From Candidatus Omnitrophota bacterium (GTDB taxonomy: Bacteria; Omnitrophota; 4484-213): a stretch of 11,877 nt of DNA. Of this stretch, positions 1 to 7,596 are shown piece after piece; within the stretch, counting starts at the first letter, position 1; the number at the start of each line of letters is the position of its first letter. Position numbers and translations under genes: made by a program. The DNA lies in the NCBI GenBank assembly GCA_030640885.1, contig DAOWIN010000166.1:1-11877 (forward strand), read 5' to 3'. The notes below the pieces were generated by a model. The model worked only from the letters and a program-made list of their open reading frames with translations, made no database searches and was not told the origin of the DNA.

Positions 1-992
1 GCCCGCGCCGGACACTGGCGGCAAAGATAGAATATTTTACATCTTCTGCATTTGGAGTCTGTAGCCCATTTTATATCTTTTAGCTGATTTAAAAGGGTGT
101 CAAAAGCCTCTTTTAATTTAAATCTTCTCAAATCATAACAGGGTTCTTTACTTACCTGGCAAATTTTTAAATAGCCATAGGCATCTATATGACAAGTAGT
201 TCTACCAAATGCGCAGGGGTAGAGATGGTTTGTATTCAATAATTGTTCATACCAATCTTTTTCATTTTTGGGAAATTTAATATTTTTTTCATACTGCTCT
301 TGCATATCAGAATCAAGATATTCTATTTCTCTAATTTCATCAGGCGTGAGTCTTAAATCGCAAGGTTCTTTTGAGCCATCCATCTTAGGCATAATTACCG
401 GGTCAAACCTAAACTTTCCTTTTCCTAATAAATTCTCTGTAAATTCCTTTATCTTTAGAATTTCATTCTTATTTATGTTCATACCATTGCACTTTAAGGT
501 TAAGGGAAGATTTCTTTGTTTGATAAATTTTATTCCCTGCATAACCTTGTCAAAAGAGTCGGGAACTTGCGTAATAGCTTCATAGGTTTTTTTAGTTATG
601 GCGTTTAAGGTGATTTCTATCGTATAGGGGGGATATTTTTTGAGGTAATCGGCAATTTCTTTGGTAATCAAGGTGCCATTGGTGAATAAGTTGATAAGGA
701 AACCTTTATCTTTGGCATAGGCATAAATATCTAAAAAATCTTTTCTTATTAAAGGCTCTCCTCCTGTAAGACAAAGCCAGAAACAGCCTTGTTTGCGAAG
801 TTGGTCTAAAATGCCAAAAATTTCTTTCGTAGAGAGTTCTTTTTTGTCAGAATCTCTTGCCAGATAACAATGCCGGCAATTCAGATTACAGCGGAAGGTA
901 AGTTCCCATTGTGCCTCAACGATTTTTTCTTTTCCTTCTATTTTTCTATGTAAAACTCTATTAAATTTTTTACAATCTAAATTTTTTAGCAT
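1..992 (-). CDS. Radical SAM/SPASM-type peptide-modifying enzyme (rSAM1), 3' end outside window
   Basis: The ATG at 992-990 opens a frame that runs leftward off the window after 330 codons, so the C-terminus is missing. The radical SAM [4Fe-4S] motif CX3CX2C is at C35, C39 and C42 (CNLNCRHCY). The GGEP motif that contacts the SAM amino group is at 77-80. Near the edge a CX2CX5CX2C cluster (C315, C318, C324, C327, ending CPAR) marks a SPASM/twitch-like auxiliary cluster domain, as in PqqE- and AnSME-type peptide modifiers. The protein is clearly related to the plus-strand enzyme at 10202-11266, with shared QWEL, FLDIYAYAK and NGTLIT segments. It lies downstream of a PqqD-like gene on the same strand, the usual pairing for enzymes acting on a leader peptide. 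No good Shine-Dalgarno precedes the ATG. The start is supported by alignment with the paralogue (MLKNL versus MKNLG). The substrate is unknown. Confidence 0.9.
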   Translation of the reverse strand, partial: MLKNLDCKKFNRVLHRKIEGKEKIVEAQWELTFRCNLNCRHCYLARDSDKKELSTKEIFGILDQLRKQGCFWLCLTGGEPLIRKDFLDIYAYAKDKGFLINLFTNGTLITKEIADYLKKYPPYTIEITLNAITKKTYEAITQVPDSFDKVMQGIKFIKQRNLPLTLKCNGMNINKNEILKIKEFTENLLGKGKFRFDPVIMPKMDGSKEPCDLRLTPDEIREIEYLDSDMQEQYEKNIKFPKNEKDWYEQLLNTNHLYPCAFGRTTCHIDAYGYLKICQVSKEPCYDLRRFKLKEAFDTLLNQLKDIKWATDSKCRRCKIFYLCRQCPAR

Positions 993-1128
993 CAAAAACC
1001 ACGGTTATTAAGTAAACTTTAGTAAAATCTTGACGTAATAAAAGAAAATGACTAATTGATCTAAATAAATTCCTTGTTGCAGAAGAGCTCGTTTATCGTT
1101 ATTGATGCTCGTATTGAAGCTAATCATA

Positions 1129-1214
1129 GAAACTGGAGACTTGTTCTAAAAATCGAGCTTCAAGCATCTGGCTTCCAGCATCGATACAAGATTCTCCAAC
1201 CTTAAACCAGTTTC
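1129..1214. repeat. 86-nt imperfect palindrome between the PqqD-like gene and rSAM1
   Basis: The outer arms GAAACTGG (1129-1136) and CCAGTTTC (1207-1214) are exact inverted repeats. Inside them GGAGACTTGT (1135-1144) faces ACAAG plus TCTCC (1186-1190 and 1193-1197, with a 2-nt bulge). Then ATCGA (1152-1156) faces TCGAT (1181-1185), and a small CTGG-CTT-CCAG hairpin (1168-1178) sits near the centre. On the minus strand the centre also reads as two near-copies of a 14-nt unit, ATGCTGGAAGCCAG and ATGCTTGAAGCTCG. It begins 9 nt after the PqqD-like stop codon and no T-run follows, so it does not look like a simple terminator. It may be an intercistronic RNA-stabilising fold or a small palindromic repeat element. 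Confidence 0.6.
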
Positions 1215-1222
1215 AAAATTTG

Positions 1223-1519
1223 TTAATTAGAAACCTCTAATATGCAATTTATCTCTTCAAACTCCTTCATAATCTCCTCAATATCTTTTTCAAGAACTTG
1301 TGAGTCTACTTCGTATTCTTTGAAAATTTCATCTTCCATCTCTTTTAATTTTCTTTTGCCATCAATAAGCTGCCAGATGCTGGCGCCTGTTTCGTTTAAG
1401 GTATATATGCAATTTACATCCCCCACAGCTTTGCAAATGGGAACTAAGATAAACTCATCGTCTATCTTTCTTGAGACAATATCCGAATTTTTTCTAAAAC
1501 CCTTTTCTAAATATTCCAT
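1223..1519 (-). CDS. PqqD-like RiPP recognition element protein
   Basis: This 98-residue protein matches the PqqD family, which is usually about 90 residues. A beta-rich N-terminal half (VSRKIDDEFILVP) is followed by the family signature LNETGASIWQLIDGKRK at about 61-77. The C-terminal half is helical, acidic and Lys-rich. PqqD-type proteins bind leader peptides through a winged-helix RiPP recognition element and present them to a partner radical SAM enzyme. Here that partner is probably rSAM1, next on the same strand, and possibly also the enzymes at the right end of the window. The ATG has a good Shine-Dalgarno (AAGGAG, 1534-1529) nine bases away and a consensus promoter about 100 nt upstream. 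Recognition is by motif and length; the bound peptide is inferred. Confidence 0.88.
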   Translation of the reverse strand: MEYLEKGFRKNSDIVSRKIDDEFILVPICKAVGDVNCIYTLNETGASIWQLIDGKRKLKEMEDEIFKEYEVDSQVLEKDIEEIMKEFEEINCILEVSN

Positions 1520-1528
1520 TTTTCTTTT

Positions 1529-1534
1529 CTCCTT
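1529..1534 (-). promoter_or_regulatory. Shine-Dalgarno of the PqqD-like gene
   Basis: On the minus strand AAGGAG lies 9 nt before the ATG at 1519-1517 and supports that start. Confidence 0.7.
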
Positions 1535-1622
1535 GTTAATACTTTACTTTCCCACGAATCTTCAAAACACTGGTAACTATAGCCTTTTTCCCGAAAGCCG
1601 AGACTTAACAGAACATAAGGGG

Positions 1623-1651
1623 ATTATAATATTTTTTTCATCGTCTGTCAA
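1623..1651 (-). promoter_or_regulatory. Perfect sigma-70 promoter for the pqqD-like/rSAM1 operon
   Basis: Read on the minus strand, TTGACA (1651-1646) and TATAAT (1628-1623) are separated by exactly 17 nt, the full housekeeping consensus. Transcription would start near 1616 and give an untranslated leader of roughly 95 nt before the PqqD-like ATG. Confidence 0.65.
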
Positions 1652-1687
1652 TTAACATTATCGGTGAAGTTTCCTAAATAAATTGGT

Positions 1688-1736
1688 TTGACAAATATAT
1701 TTTTTCTCTTGACAGAATGTTAAAAAATGCTAATAT
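1688..1736 (+). promoter_or_regulatory. Sigma-70 promoter for the polysaccharide operon
   Basis: TTGACA (1709-1714) and TAATAT (1731-1736) are separated by 16 nt and point toward the gene at 1776. A second TTGACA lies 21 nt upstream (1688-1693), about two helical turns away, but has no convincing -10 of its own. It could be an alternative -35 box or part of an operator. Confidence 0.55.
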
Positions 1737-1775
1737 AAATAAATAAGGGTTTAAAAAAATCTGTAGGGGAGGAAA

Positions 1776-2306
1776 ATGAATAAGAAAAAATGGATGTGGA
1801 TGGCCGGTGCTGTTGTTTTGTTTTTCTTAATTTCATCTTCAGTCTTTGCTGCTGTAAATGTGGTTAATCGTACAGGTGCAATCAAAATTGTTATGCCTGA
1901 CGGGACCGAGGTTATTGTAGGAGCGGGTGAAGAATTGCCTAAAATCCCCGATAAAGCAACTATAGAAATTCTTTCAGGTTCTGCAGAAATTGATGTCACA
2001 CAAGGCTTTTATATCTATGTGATCGTAGGCGAGTCTGCCGCTTTCCTCGATTCCGGCGATGCGATTTTAGCAAGTTTTAATCCGAATACTTCCGAAGAAA
2101 ATTTAGGATTTATTTCAGGGAGTGTAGAGGTTATAACAGTTACACCCGAGGGAAAAGAGAGCATTTTGCTTGATGCAAACAATCCCAGGTTTAAGATTAC
2201 ACTAGTTCCGGAAAAAGCAGCAGAAGGAATAGAAAAAGGAATAAGCAAAATGGAAGCAAGGGTGGAAGCTGAAGAAGATTCAGGAGATATTAGCCCGTCT
2301 TCTTAG
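1776..2306 (+). CDS. Secreted FecR-like beta-rich protein, first gene of the polysaccharide operon
   Basis: The 176-residue product has a clear Sec signal peptide: KKK, then a hydrophobic stretch from about 10 to 24, with cleavage likely after VFA (25). The mature part alternates short hydrophobic strands with Gly/Asp turns (MPDGTEVIVGAGEELP, SGSAEI, SGDAIL, SGSVEVITVTPEGKE), a pattern resembling FecR/LysM-associated periplasmic domains. The tail from about 145 is Glu/Lys-rich, ends DISPSS and is probably flexible. There is no lipobox Cys. A strong Shine-Dalgarno (AGGGGAGG, 1765-1772) fixes the start. As the lead gene before an outer-membrane barrel and Wza/Wzc homologues it may act in the periplasm during export. 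The family assignment is tentative. Confidence 0.6.
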   Translation: MNKKKWMWMAGAVVLFFLISSSVFAAVNVVNRTGAIKIVMPDGTEVIVGAGEELPKIPDKATIEILSGSAEIDVTQGFYIYVIVGESAAFLDSGDAILASFNPNTSEENLGFISGSVEVITVTPEGKESILLDANNPRFKITLVPEKAAEGIEKGISKMEARVEAEEDSGDISPSS

Positions 2307-2358
2307 ATTTACCCTGTTAAAAATTCACATAAACCCAAGAGACAGAGGTGAGAAAAAG

Positions 2359-3531
2359 ATGAAAAATATTTGGTTATCTATTTTTTGTTTGTATTTTTTT
2401 ACGACATCGTTGCCAGCATCAGTAGGTGCTCAACAGGCTACAAAAGTTGGCCGGGCAAGAATTCATCCATCTGTAACTGTTAAGGGGTGTTTTGATGACA
2501 ATGTTTATCTTAATTCTGATAATGAGAAAAGTGATTTTATAAATACTATTTATCCAAGGATTCAATTGGATCTTCCCTTTGGGGCAGGGAATAGACATTC
2601 GACTCAAATCATTTATTCAGCCGAAATCAAAACCTTTTCCGATTATACTGATGAAAATTCTGTCAATCAAGATGCTGGTTTGGATTTCCATTTAAATTTT
2701 CCCAAAGGAGATTTTCGTCTTGAAAATCTTTACCGGGATACATCTACCCGCGCCGATACTGAATTTACTACATCCATTGACCGCATCGAAAATAAATCCG
2801 AGGCTCTTTTGGAAATCGAAATGAATAAGTTATCCTATGGGTTTGGTTATAGCCATTTCTTGAAAGATTACGATAAAGATACATACAGGACATTGGAATA
2901 TGAGGAAGATATATTCACATTAATCGGTTACTATAAGCTATTTCCTAAAACAAAACTTTTGCTTGAATATAATCACGGGGAGATAGATTATGATTTAGAT
3001 TCAACAAGAAAGGGGAATTACGTTCAGATAAGAACGGGCTTAAAAGGGGAATTGACCGGCAAGACCACAGGCACTGTTAAAGTAGGCTACCAAGATAGAG
3101 ATTATGACACTAAGGGGGAGAAAGATTTGCAAAGTAGTGTAGCAGAGCTTGAACTCTCGACTCAATTTAACTCGGATACCAAGTTAGAATTGAATTATCA
3201 AAGCACTGCTTTAGAATCCACTTATAGCACAAATAATTTTTATGAAAGCGATCGTATTTCGGCGCAATTTAACCAAAAAATAGGAAATCGGTTAAGTGCT
3301 ATAACCTCACTGGCATTTGAAAATAATGATTATCCGGAGGAAACCACAGTAGGCTCAGAGGCTAAAAAACGCGTCGATGATATTTGGACTATTGGTTTGG
3401 GAGTAGAATATAGTTTAAAAGATTATCTAAAGACAAAACTTGCTTACGAATATAAAAATAGAGATTCCAACATAAATTCCCAAGATTATAAGAGAAATCT
3501 TATATTGCTAACCTTCACTTTTTCACTATAA
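2359..3531 (+). CDS. Outer-membrane beta-barrel protein, probable polysaccharide export porin
   Basis: The 390-residue product has a signal peptide (hydrophobic from about 4 to 19, cleavage likely after VGA at 24). The rest consists of alternating amphipathic strands with aromatic girdles, such as LSYGFGYSHF, TLIGYYKLF, KLLLEYNHGEIDY and LKTKLAYEYKNRD. The last strand (LILLTFTFSL) fits a C-terminal beta-signal, although the final residue is Leu and not Phe. It resembles the putative beta-barrel porin 2-type outer-membrane proteins found in exopolysaccharide operons. The next gene is a short Wza-like export protein lacking its own membrane-spanning helix, so this barrel is a plausible outer-membrane pore for the polymer. 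AGAGGTGAG (2344-2352) precedes the ATG. The barrel call is firm; the pore role is inferred from context. Confidence 0.8.
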   Translation: MKNIWLSIFCLYFFTTSLPASVGAQQATKVGRARIHPSVTVKGCFDDNVYLNSDNEKSDFINTIYPRIQLDLPFGAGNRHSTQIIYSAEIKTFSDYTDENSVNQDAGLDFHLNFPKGDFRLENLYRDTSTRADTEFTTSIDRIENKSEALLEIEMNKLSYGFGYSHFLKDYDKDTYRTLEYEEDIFTLIGYYKLFPKTKLLLEYNHGEIDYDLDSTRKGNYVQIRTGLKGELTGKTTGTVKVGYQDRDYDTKGEKDLQSSVAELELSTQFNSDTKLELNYQSTALESTYSTNNFYESDRISAQFNQKIGNRLSAITSLAFENNDYPEETTVGSEAKKRVDDIWTIGLGVEYSLKDYLKTKLAYEYKNRDSNINSQDYKRNLILLTFTFSL

Positions 3532-3579
3532 AAACTATTCCTGCCTAATGTAGAAAGAAACCACTTTCCTTAAAATTAT

Positions 3580-4182
3580 ATGAAAAAAGGGATATTCTTA
3601 TTATTCATTTTGTTGCTGTTGTCTGGTTCAGATATTTTATCTGCAGAGAAAGCTTCTATTCCAAATACCCATAGTGTATTAGAAGAATATCGCATTGGTC
3701 CTGAAAATGTTTTGCAGATAAGTGTCTATTATGCCAGAGGGGAAAGGTTATCCCAGAAAGTGAAGGTTTCATCCCGAGGCATAATTACATTCCCGTTGCT
3801 TGGAGAAGTTAAAGTTAATGCTCTAACCGTTTCTGAACTTGAACAGAGATTAAAATATCTTTTGGGAGAAGATTATTTGGTTAATCCCCAGGTTTCAGTA
3901 TTCATCGAAGAATACAGCACAGTCTCTATTTTAGGGGAGGTTAAGACACCCGGTTCTTACCCTATTCAGGGGAAGCTTACTATCATTAAGCTTATTTCCT
4001 TAGCAGGGGGATTTACGGAAATTGCCTCGCCTAATAAAGTAAAGGTAATTCGTACACTAAATGATAATTCAAAACAAGAGATAAAAATCAGAGTGCGCGA
4101 TATAATCAATAAAGGTAAAAAAGAGGATAATATTTCGCTGAAAGCTGGGGATGTAGTAGTTGTCCCAGAAAGCATATTTTAA
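3580..4182 (+). CDS. Short Wza-like polysaccharide export (OPX) protein
   Basis: A signal peptide (about 1-22, ending LSA) is followed by a polysaccharide export sugar-binding (PES) domain from about 36 (YRIGPENVLQISVY) to 108. A single SLBB domain begins about 115 (VSILGEVKTPGSY) and includes LAGGF at 141-145. The product ends at 200 residues (VVVPESIF). Full-length Wza is roughly twice this size, with further ring domains and a C-terminal amphipathic helix forming the outer-membrane pore; none of that is present here. The signal region lacks a lipobox Cys (LLLSGSD), so it is not an evident lipoprotein. Short OPX proteins are known to work with separate beta-barrel porins, and one is encoded immediately upstream. 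The start has no clear Shine-Dalgarno, but the signal peptide begins right at this ATG. Confidence 0.88.
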   Translation: MKKGIFLLFILLLLSGSDILSAEKASIPNTHSVLEEYRIGPENVLQISVYYARGERLSQKVKVSSRGIITFPLLGEVKVNALTVSELEQRLKYLLGEDYLVNPQVSVFIEEYSTVSILGEVKTPGSYPIQGKLTIIKLISLAGGFTEIASPNKVKVIRTLNDNSKQEIKIRVRDIINKGKKEDNISLKAGDVVVVPESIF

Positions 4183-4233
4183 AATTGCCCAAACGATCAC
4201 TGAATAGCAGATTATTTATAAAAAAAGGAAGTA

Positions 4234-6123
4234 ATGCCAGATAACCAAAATGATTTTATAGCCGCGGAAGAAGCTGTAGATATTAGAGAGTTTTTTTTAA
4301 AATTATATAAAAAGAAATGGGTTATTATTTCTTTTATTGTCCTCTGCGTAGCATTCGCTCTAATCTATTCATTTATGGTTCAGCCAGTCTACAAAGCAAC
4401 TACTCGCATAATGATAAAATCAAACACGCCCAGAGTAGTAAATTTCCAACAGGTTACATTGCCTCGTTATAGAGGCATATCTTATTACAATACCCAGATT
4501 GCAGTATTAAAAAGTCGTAACATAGCAAATTTGGTATATGAAAAAATAGGCGGTTATGAACCCTATAATAAATGGAAGAGCAGAAATAGTTCTAAACAAG
4601 GTTCTTTTACGCGTGAGGTGCGGATCAATTCTCTTTTGGGAAATGTTAAAATTGAGTTTATCCGCCAAAGTCAATTAATTCAAATAGATGCAGAGCATAT
4701 AAATCCTGAGATTGCCGCAAAAATTGCTAATGCTTGGGCAAATGTCTATATTTCTCATAGTTTGGAATCGCAAATTTCTCAGGTTCAATATGCATCTACT
4801 TGGTTAAAGGAGGAGATAGAAAAGGCAAAGGGAAAGGTAAAACAAGCAGAAAAGATGCTTCAAGATTACCGCAAGGCGCATCACATAATAGATGCTTCTT
4901 CAAAAGAAACAGAAAATATAACATTTCTTGATCAATTAATTCAGAGAAAAGCGGAATTGGAAATAGAGCTCTCGCAGCAATTAAATTATTACAAAGAAAA
5001 GCATCCCATAATGATAGGGCTTAAGTCTGAATTGAAATTAATAGAAGAAAAAGTCAAAGATGAAAAACAGAGATTATTGGCCCTGAAAGAAAAAGCCGTC
5101 CAGTATAATGTTTTAAAGAGAGAAGTCGAGACAAGCCAGGCGTTTTATAATTCTTTGTTGAGCCGCCTTAAAGAAACAAGTTCAATAGAGGGCTTGAGGT
5201 TATCCAATATTGAAGTAGTCGATGAAGCAAAGGTTCCTAAATCTCCTGTCCGTCCGAATAAAAAAACAAATTTAACATTTGCTTTGTTTCTTGGTTTGTC
5301 TATGGGAATTGGTACAAGCTTCCTCTTTGAAAGCTTAGACCAGAGTATTAAAACCCCTGAGGATATTCAAAAGATACTAAATTTGCCATTTTTAGGATTG
5401 ATACCAAATACATACCTAAAAGATAAAAAAACATCCGCTGAATTAATAGTATTTAAAGACTTCCAATCTCCTGTGGTTGAATCTTATTCTAGTTTGCGGA
5501 CCAATATTGCTTTTAGCAATCCGGATATGCGCAAAAAGACTTTAGTTGTTACGAGCGCAGGACCCGGGCAGGGAAAGACAACAATTTCAACAAACCTGGC
5601 AACGGTTTTTGCTCAGGCAGGCGAGAAGACGATTTTAATTGACGCTGATTTCAGACACCCCCGATTGCATAGTATCTTTGGGGTATCCCGAGTTGAAGGC
5701 ATTACAGAAATTTTGGCTAATAATAAAAAGGATTTTCCTATTCATTCTACAGAGATTCCCAATTTAGATTTATTAGTATGCGGCGCTATTCCGCCTAATC
5801 CTTCCGAACTTTTAGGCTCAAAGAGTATGGAGAATTTTATCCAACAATTATCCAAGATTTATGACAGAGTAATTTTTGATACGCCGCCTGTATTAGCGGT
5901 ATCTGACGCTGTAATTTTATCAACCAAAGTAGATACAACCCTGTTAATAGTGGAAGCAGGGCGTACTCATAAAAAGGCTGTAATTAGAACTGCCGAGATT
6001 ATCAAGTCTGTTGAATCAAAGATAATCGGCGCCGTTTTAAATATGGCAAAACCAGAAAAAGGCGGTGGCTACTATTATTATCATTACGGCTATCCTCAAC
6101 AAAACAAAAAATCTAAAAGTTAA
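4234..6123 (+). CDS. Wzz/Wzc-like chain-length regulator fused to a BY tyrosine autokinase
   Basis: The 629-residue inner-membrane protein controls polymer length and export by cycles of tyrosine phosphorylation. TM1 is at about 29-48. The periplasmic region to about 330 is strongly coiled-coil (Lys/Glu-rich around 190-310). The proline motif PKSPVRP (335-341) precedes TM2 at about 347-365. The cytoplasmic kinase has Walker A GPGQGKT (443-449), Walker A' ILIDADFRHP (D470, D472) and Walker B VIFDTPP (D549). The C-terminal tyrosine cluster YYYYHYGY (613-620) is the expected autophosphorylation site. All catalytic elements are intact. AGGA sits only 4 nt before the ATG. The next gene begins after a 3-nt gap, so the two are co-translated. 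A dedicated phosphatase is not visible. Confidence 0.95.
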   Translation: MPDNQNDFIAAEEAVDIREFFLKLYKKKWVIISFIVLCVAFALIYSFMVQPVYKATTRIMIKSNTPRVVNFQQVTLPRYRGISYYNTQIAVLKSRNIANLVYEKIGGYEPYNKWKSRNSSKQGSFTREVRINSLLGNVKIEFIRQSQLIQIDAEHINPEIAAKIANAWANVYISHSLESQISQVQYASTWLKEEIEKAKGKVKQAEKMLQDYRKAHHIIDASSKETENITFLDQLIQRKAELEIELSQQLNYYKEKHPIMIGLKSELKLIEEKVKDEKQRLLALKEKAVQYNVLKREVETSQAFYNSLLSRLKETSSIEGLRLSNIEVVDEAKVPKSPVRPNKKTNLTFALFLGLSMGIGTSFLFESLDQSIKTPEDIQKILNLPFLGLIPNTYLKDKKTSAELIVFKDFQSPVVESYSSLRTNIAFSNPDMRKKTLVVTSAGPGQGKTTISTNLATVFAQAGEKTILIDADFRHPRLHSIFGVSRVEGITEILANNKKDFPIHSTEIPNLDLLVCGAIPPNPSELLGSKSMENFIQQLSKIYDRVIFDTPPVLAVSDAVILSTKVDTTLLIVEAGRTHKKAVIRTAEIIKSVESKIIGAVLNMAKPEKGGGYYYYHYGYPQQNKKSKS

Positions 6124-6126
6124 TAC

Positions 6127-7596
6127 ATGGGTGATGAACAAAGGTTTCTAACCACCAAGCGAAATTTTCTTGTTGATACCTTCCTTATTCTTCTTTTAAT
6201 TCTTACCCCGTTAGCCTACGGCACTGTCCACATTCCTTCAATCATAATATTTTCAATCGCAGCGGTTATTATCTTTAATATCTATTTTCTAAATAGATTA
6301 GATGTATTAAAGCAGATAACTAAATTACCTGTTATAAAATGGGGCATTTTTCTTGTTGTTGTAGTTCTTTTCCAGCTTCTGCCATTGCCCAAGTTTCTTT
6401 TGAAATTCATAAGCCCATCTACATATGGGCTATATATGAATTATTCGCTGCAGTATGCCGACACTAACAGCTTGCGTAGTATCAGCATCTATCTCTGGCC
6501 AACCATATTTGAACTAATAAAAATTATTAGCTATGGCTTAATATTTTTAGTAGTTCTATGCAGAGCGAAAGAATATGATTTCCGCAGATATAGAACCGTT
6601 CACTCATCGCCGCTTAGCCTTAATTCCTACCTTCAGTTAGGTTTGTTGACAGCCCTTTTTTCACTTTTATTGCATAGTTTCTGCGATTTTAACTTGCACA
6701 TTCCCGCCAATGCATTCTATTTTGTAGTAATTTTTTCCCTAACTCAACCCCTGTTTCATCGGCGCGAAGCCGTCCAAGTTAATCATAGATTTATACTAAA
6801 AATTGTTAATTGCATTATTATAATTGGTTTTCTTATCTCTATATTTGCGATCATTCAGAAATTCAGCTTTAATAACAAAATCTATTGGATTGGCAAAGAA
6901 TCCGGTTCCGCCTTCGGTCCTTATATAAATTATGACCATTATGCCGGCTATATGAGCTTGTGCGTACCTTTAGCTATTGCAAGTTTCATAGGAAGCGTAG
7001 CAACTTCATCGTTTTCTCGCATTGAGGGCATAAGAAAAAAAATTCTTTGGTTTTCTACATTTGAAGCCAATAAAACATTACTCTATCTATTTTTTTCCGT
7101 AGTTATGACTACTTCGCTTTTCTTGTCTGCCTCCCGGGCTGGCATTATGAGTTTTACTATTTCAATTTTATCCTTCTTTATAGCAATTATTATCAAAACA
7201 AAAAGAAATATCCGCAGCAGATTACTCTCCTCCTTTATTTTAGTAATTTTGCTTATAACGACGATGATTATCTGGGTGGGACCAGAGCCATTTTTGGGTA
7301 GATTTAGAGTGCTTGCCAATATAGAAGGACCTATTTTAAATGGTCTTAGGCCGCGTATATGGAAAGAAACCTTTGGTTTAATCCGAGATTTTCCCATGTT
7401 TGGAACAGGATTGGGAACATTTTCTCATATATTTCCGGCATACCGCACATTTGGCGGTGAAAAATTTCTGCGTTACGCCCATAGCGATTACCTCCAATTT
7501 ATATCTGAGATGGGAATATTAGGGGCAGTATTCATCATTGCGTTTTTTGTATTTTATGCAAAACTGTTCATACGGGCGCTCAAGAAACTAAAATGA
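6127..7596 (+). CDS. O-antigen ligase/Wzy-like polymerase with a rearranged segment
   Basis: This 489-residue, multi-pass inner-membrane protein belongs to the O-antigen ligase/polymerase (Wzy_C) superfamily, which transfers or joins lipid-linked glycans at the periplasmic face. It has the familiar opening (LLILTPLAYGTVHIPSI, PLPKFLLKFISP), the GSAFGPYINYDHYAGYM loop, RPRIWKETFGLIRDFPMFGTGLG, and HSDYLQFISEMGILG beginning at H452, the probable catalytic His segment. The odd part is residues about 153-215. This block contains HSFCDFNLHIPANA (183-196), which in relatives I remember lies near the C-terminus after the catalytic loop. Here it sits before the central loop, and the protein ends soon after H452. 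The start follows the kinase stop by 3 nt. The 3' end overlaps the next gene by ATGA. Ligase and polymerase cannot be told apart. Confidence 0.82.
   Translation: MGDEQRFLTTKRNFLVDTFLILLLILTPLAYGTVHIPSIIIFSIAAVIIFNIYFLNRLDVLKQITKLPVIKWGIFLVVVVLFQLLPLPKFLLKFISPSTYGLYMNYSLQYADTNSLRSISIYLWPTIFELIKIISYGLIFLVVLCRAKEYDFRRYRTVHSSPLSLNSYLQLGLLTALFSLLLHSFCDFNLHIPANAFYFVVIFSLTQPLFHRREAVQVNHRFILKIVNCIIIIGFLISIFAIIQKFSFNNKIYWIGKESGSAFGPYINYDHYAGYMSLCVPLAIASFIGSVATSSFSRIEGIRKKILWFSTFEANKTLLYLFFSVVMTTSLFLSASRAGIMSFTISILSFFIAIIIKTKRNIRSRLLSSFILVILLITTMIIWVGPEPFLGRFRVLANIEGPILNGLRPRIWKETFGLIRDFPMFGTGLGTFSHIFPAYRTFGGEKFLRYAHSDYLQFISEMGILGAVFIIAFFVFYAKLFIRALKKLK

Noticed and set aside
268..585. Plus-strand frame of 105 codons opposite rSAM1.
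   Set aside because: Antisense shadow of a clearly coding radical SAM gene; no Shine-Dalgarno or family pattern.
1008..1127. 39-codon minus-strand ORF between the PqqD-like gene and rSAM1, considered as a precursor peptide.
   Set aside because: No Shine-Dalgarno, no leader-like motif, no Cys or Gly-rich core, and it is composed like random AT-rich sequence.
1152..1184. Mini-ORFs beginning MLEAR in the palindrome, minus strand.
   Set aside because: They are by-products of the 14-nt tandem unit (ATGCTGGAAGCCAG / ATGCTTGAAGCTCG), only 11-15 codons long and without a ribosome site.
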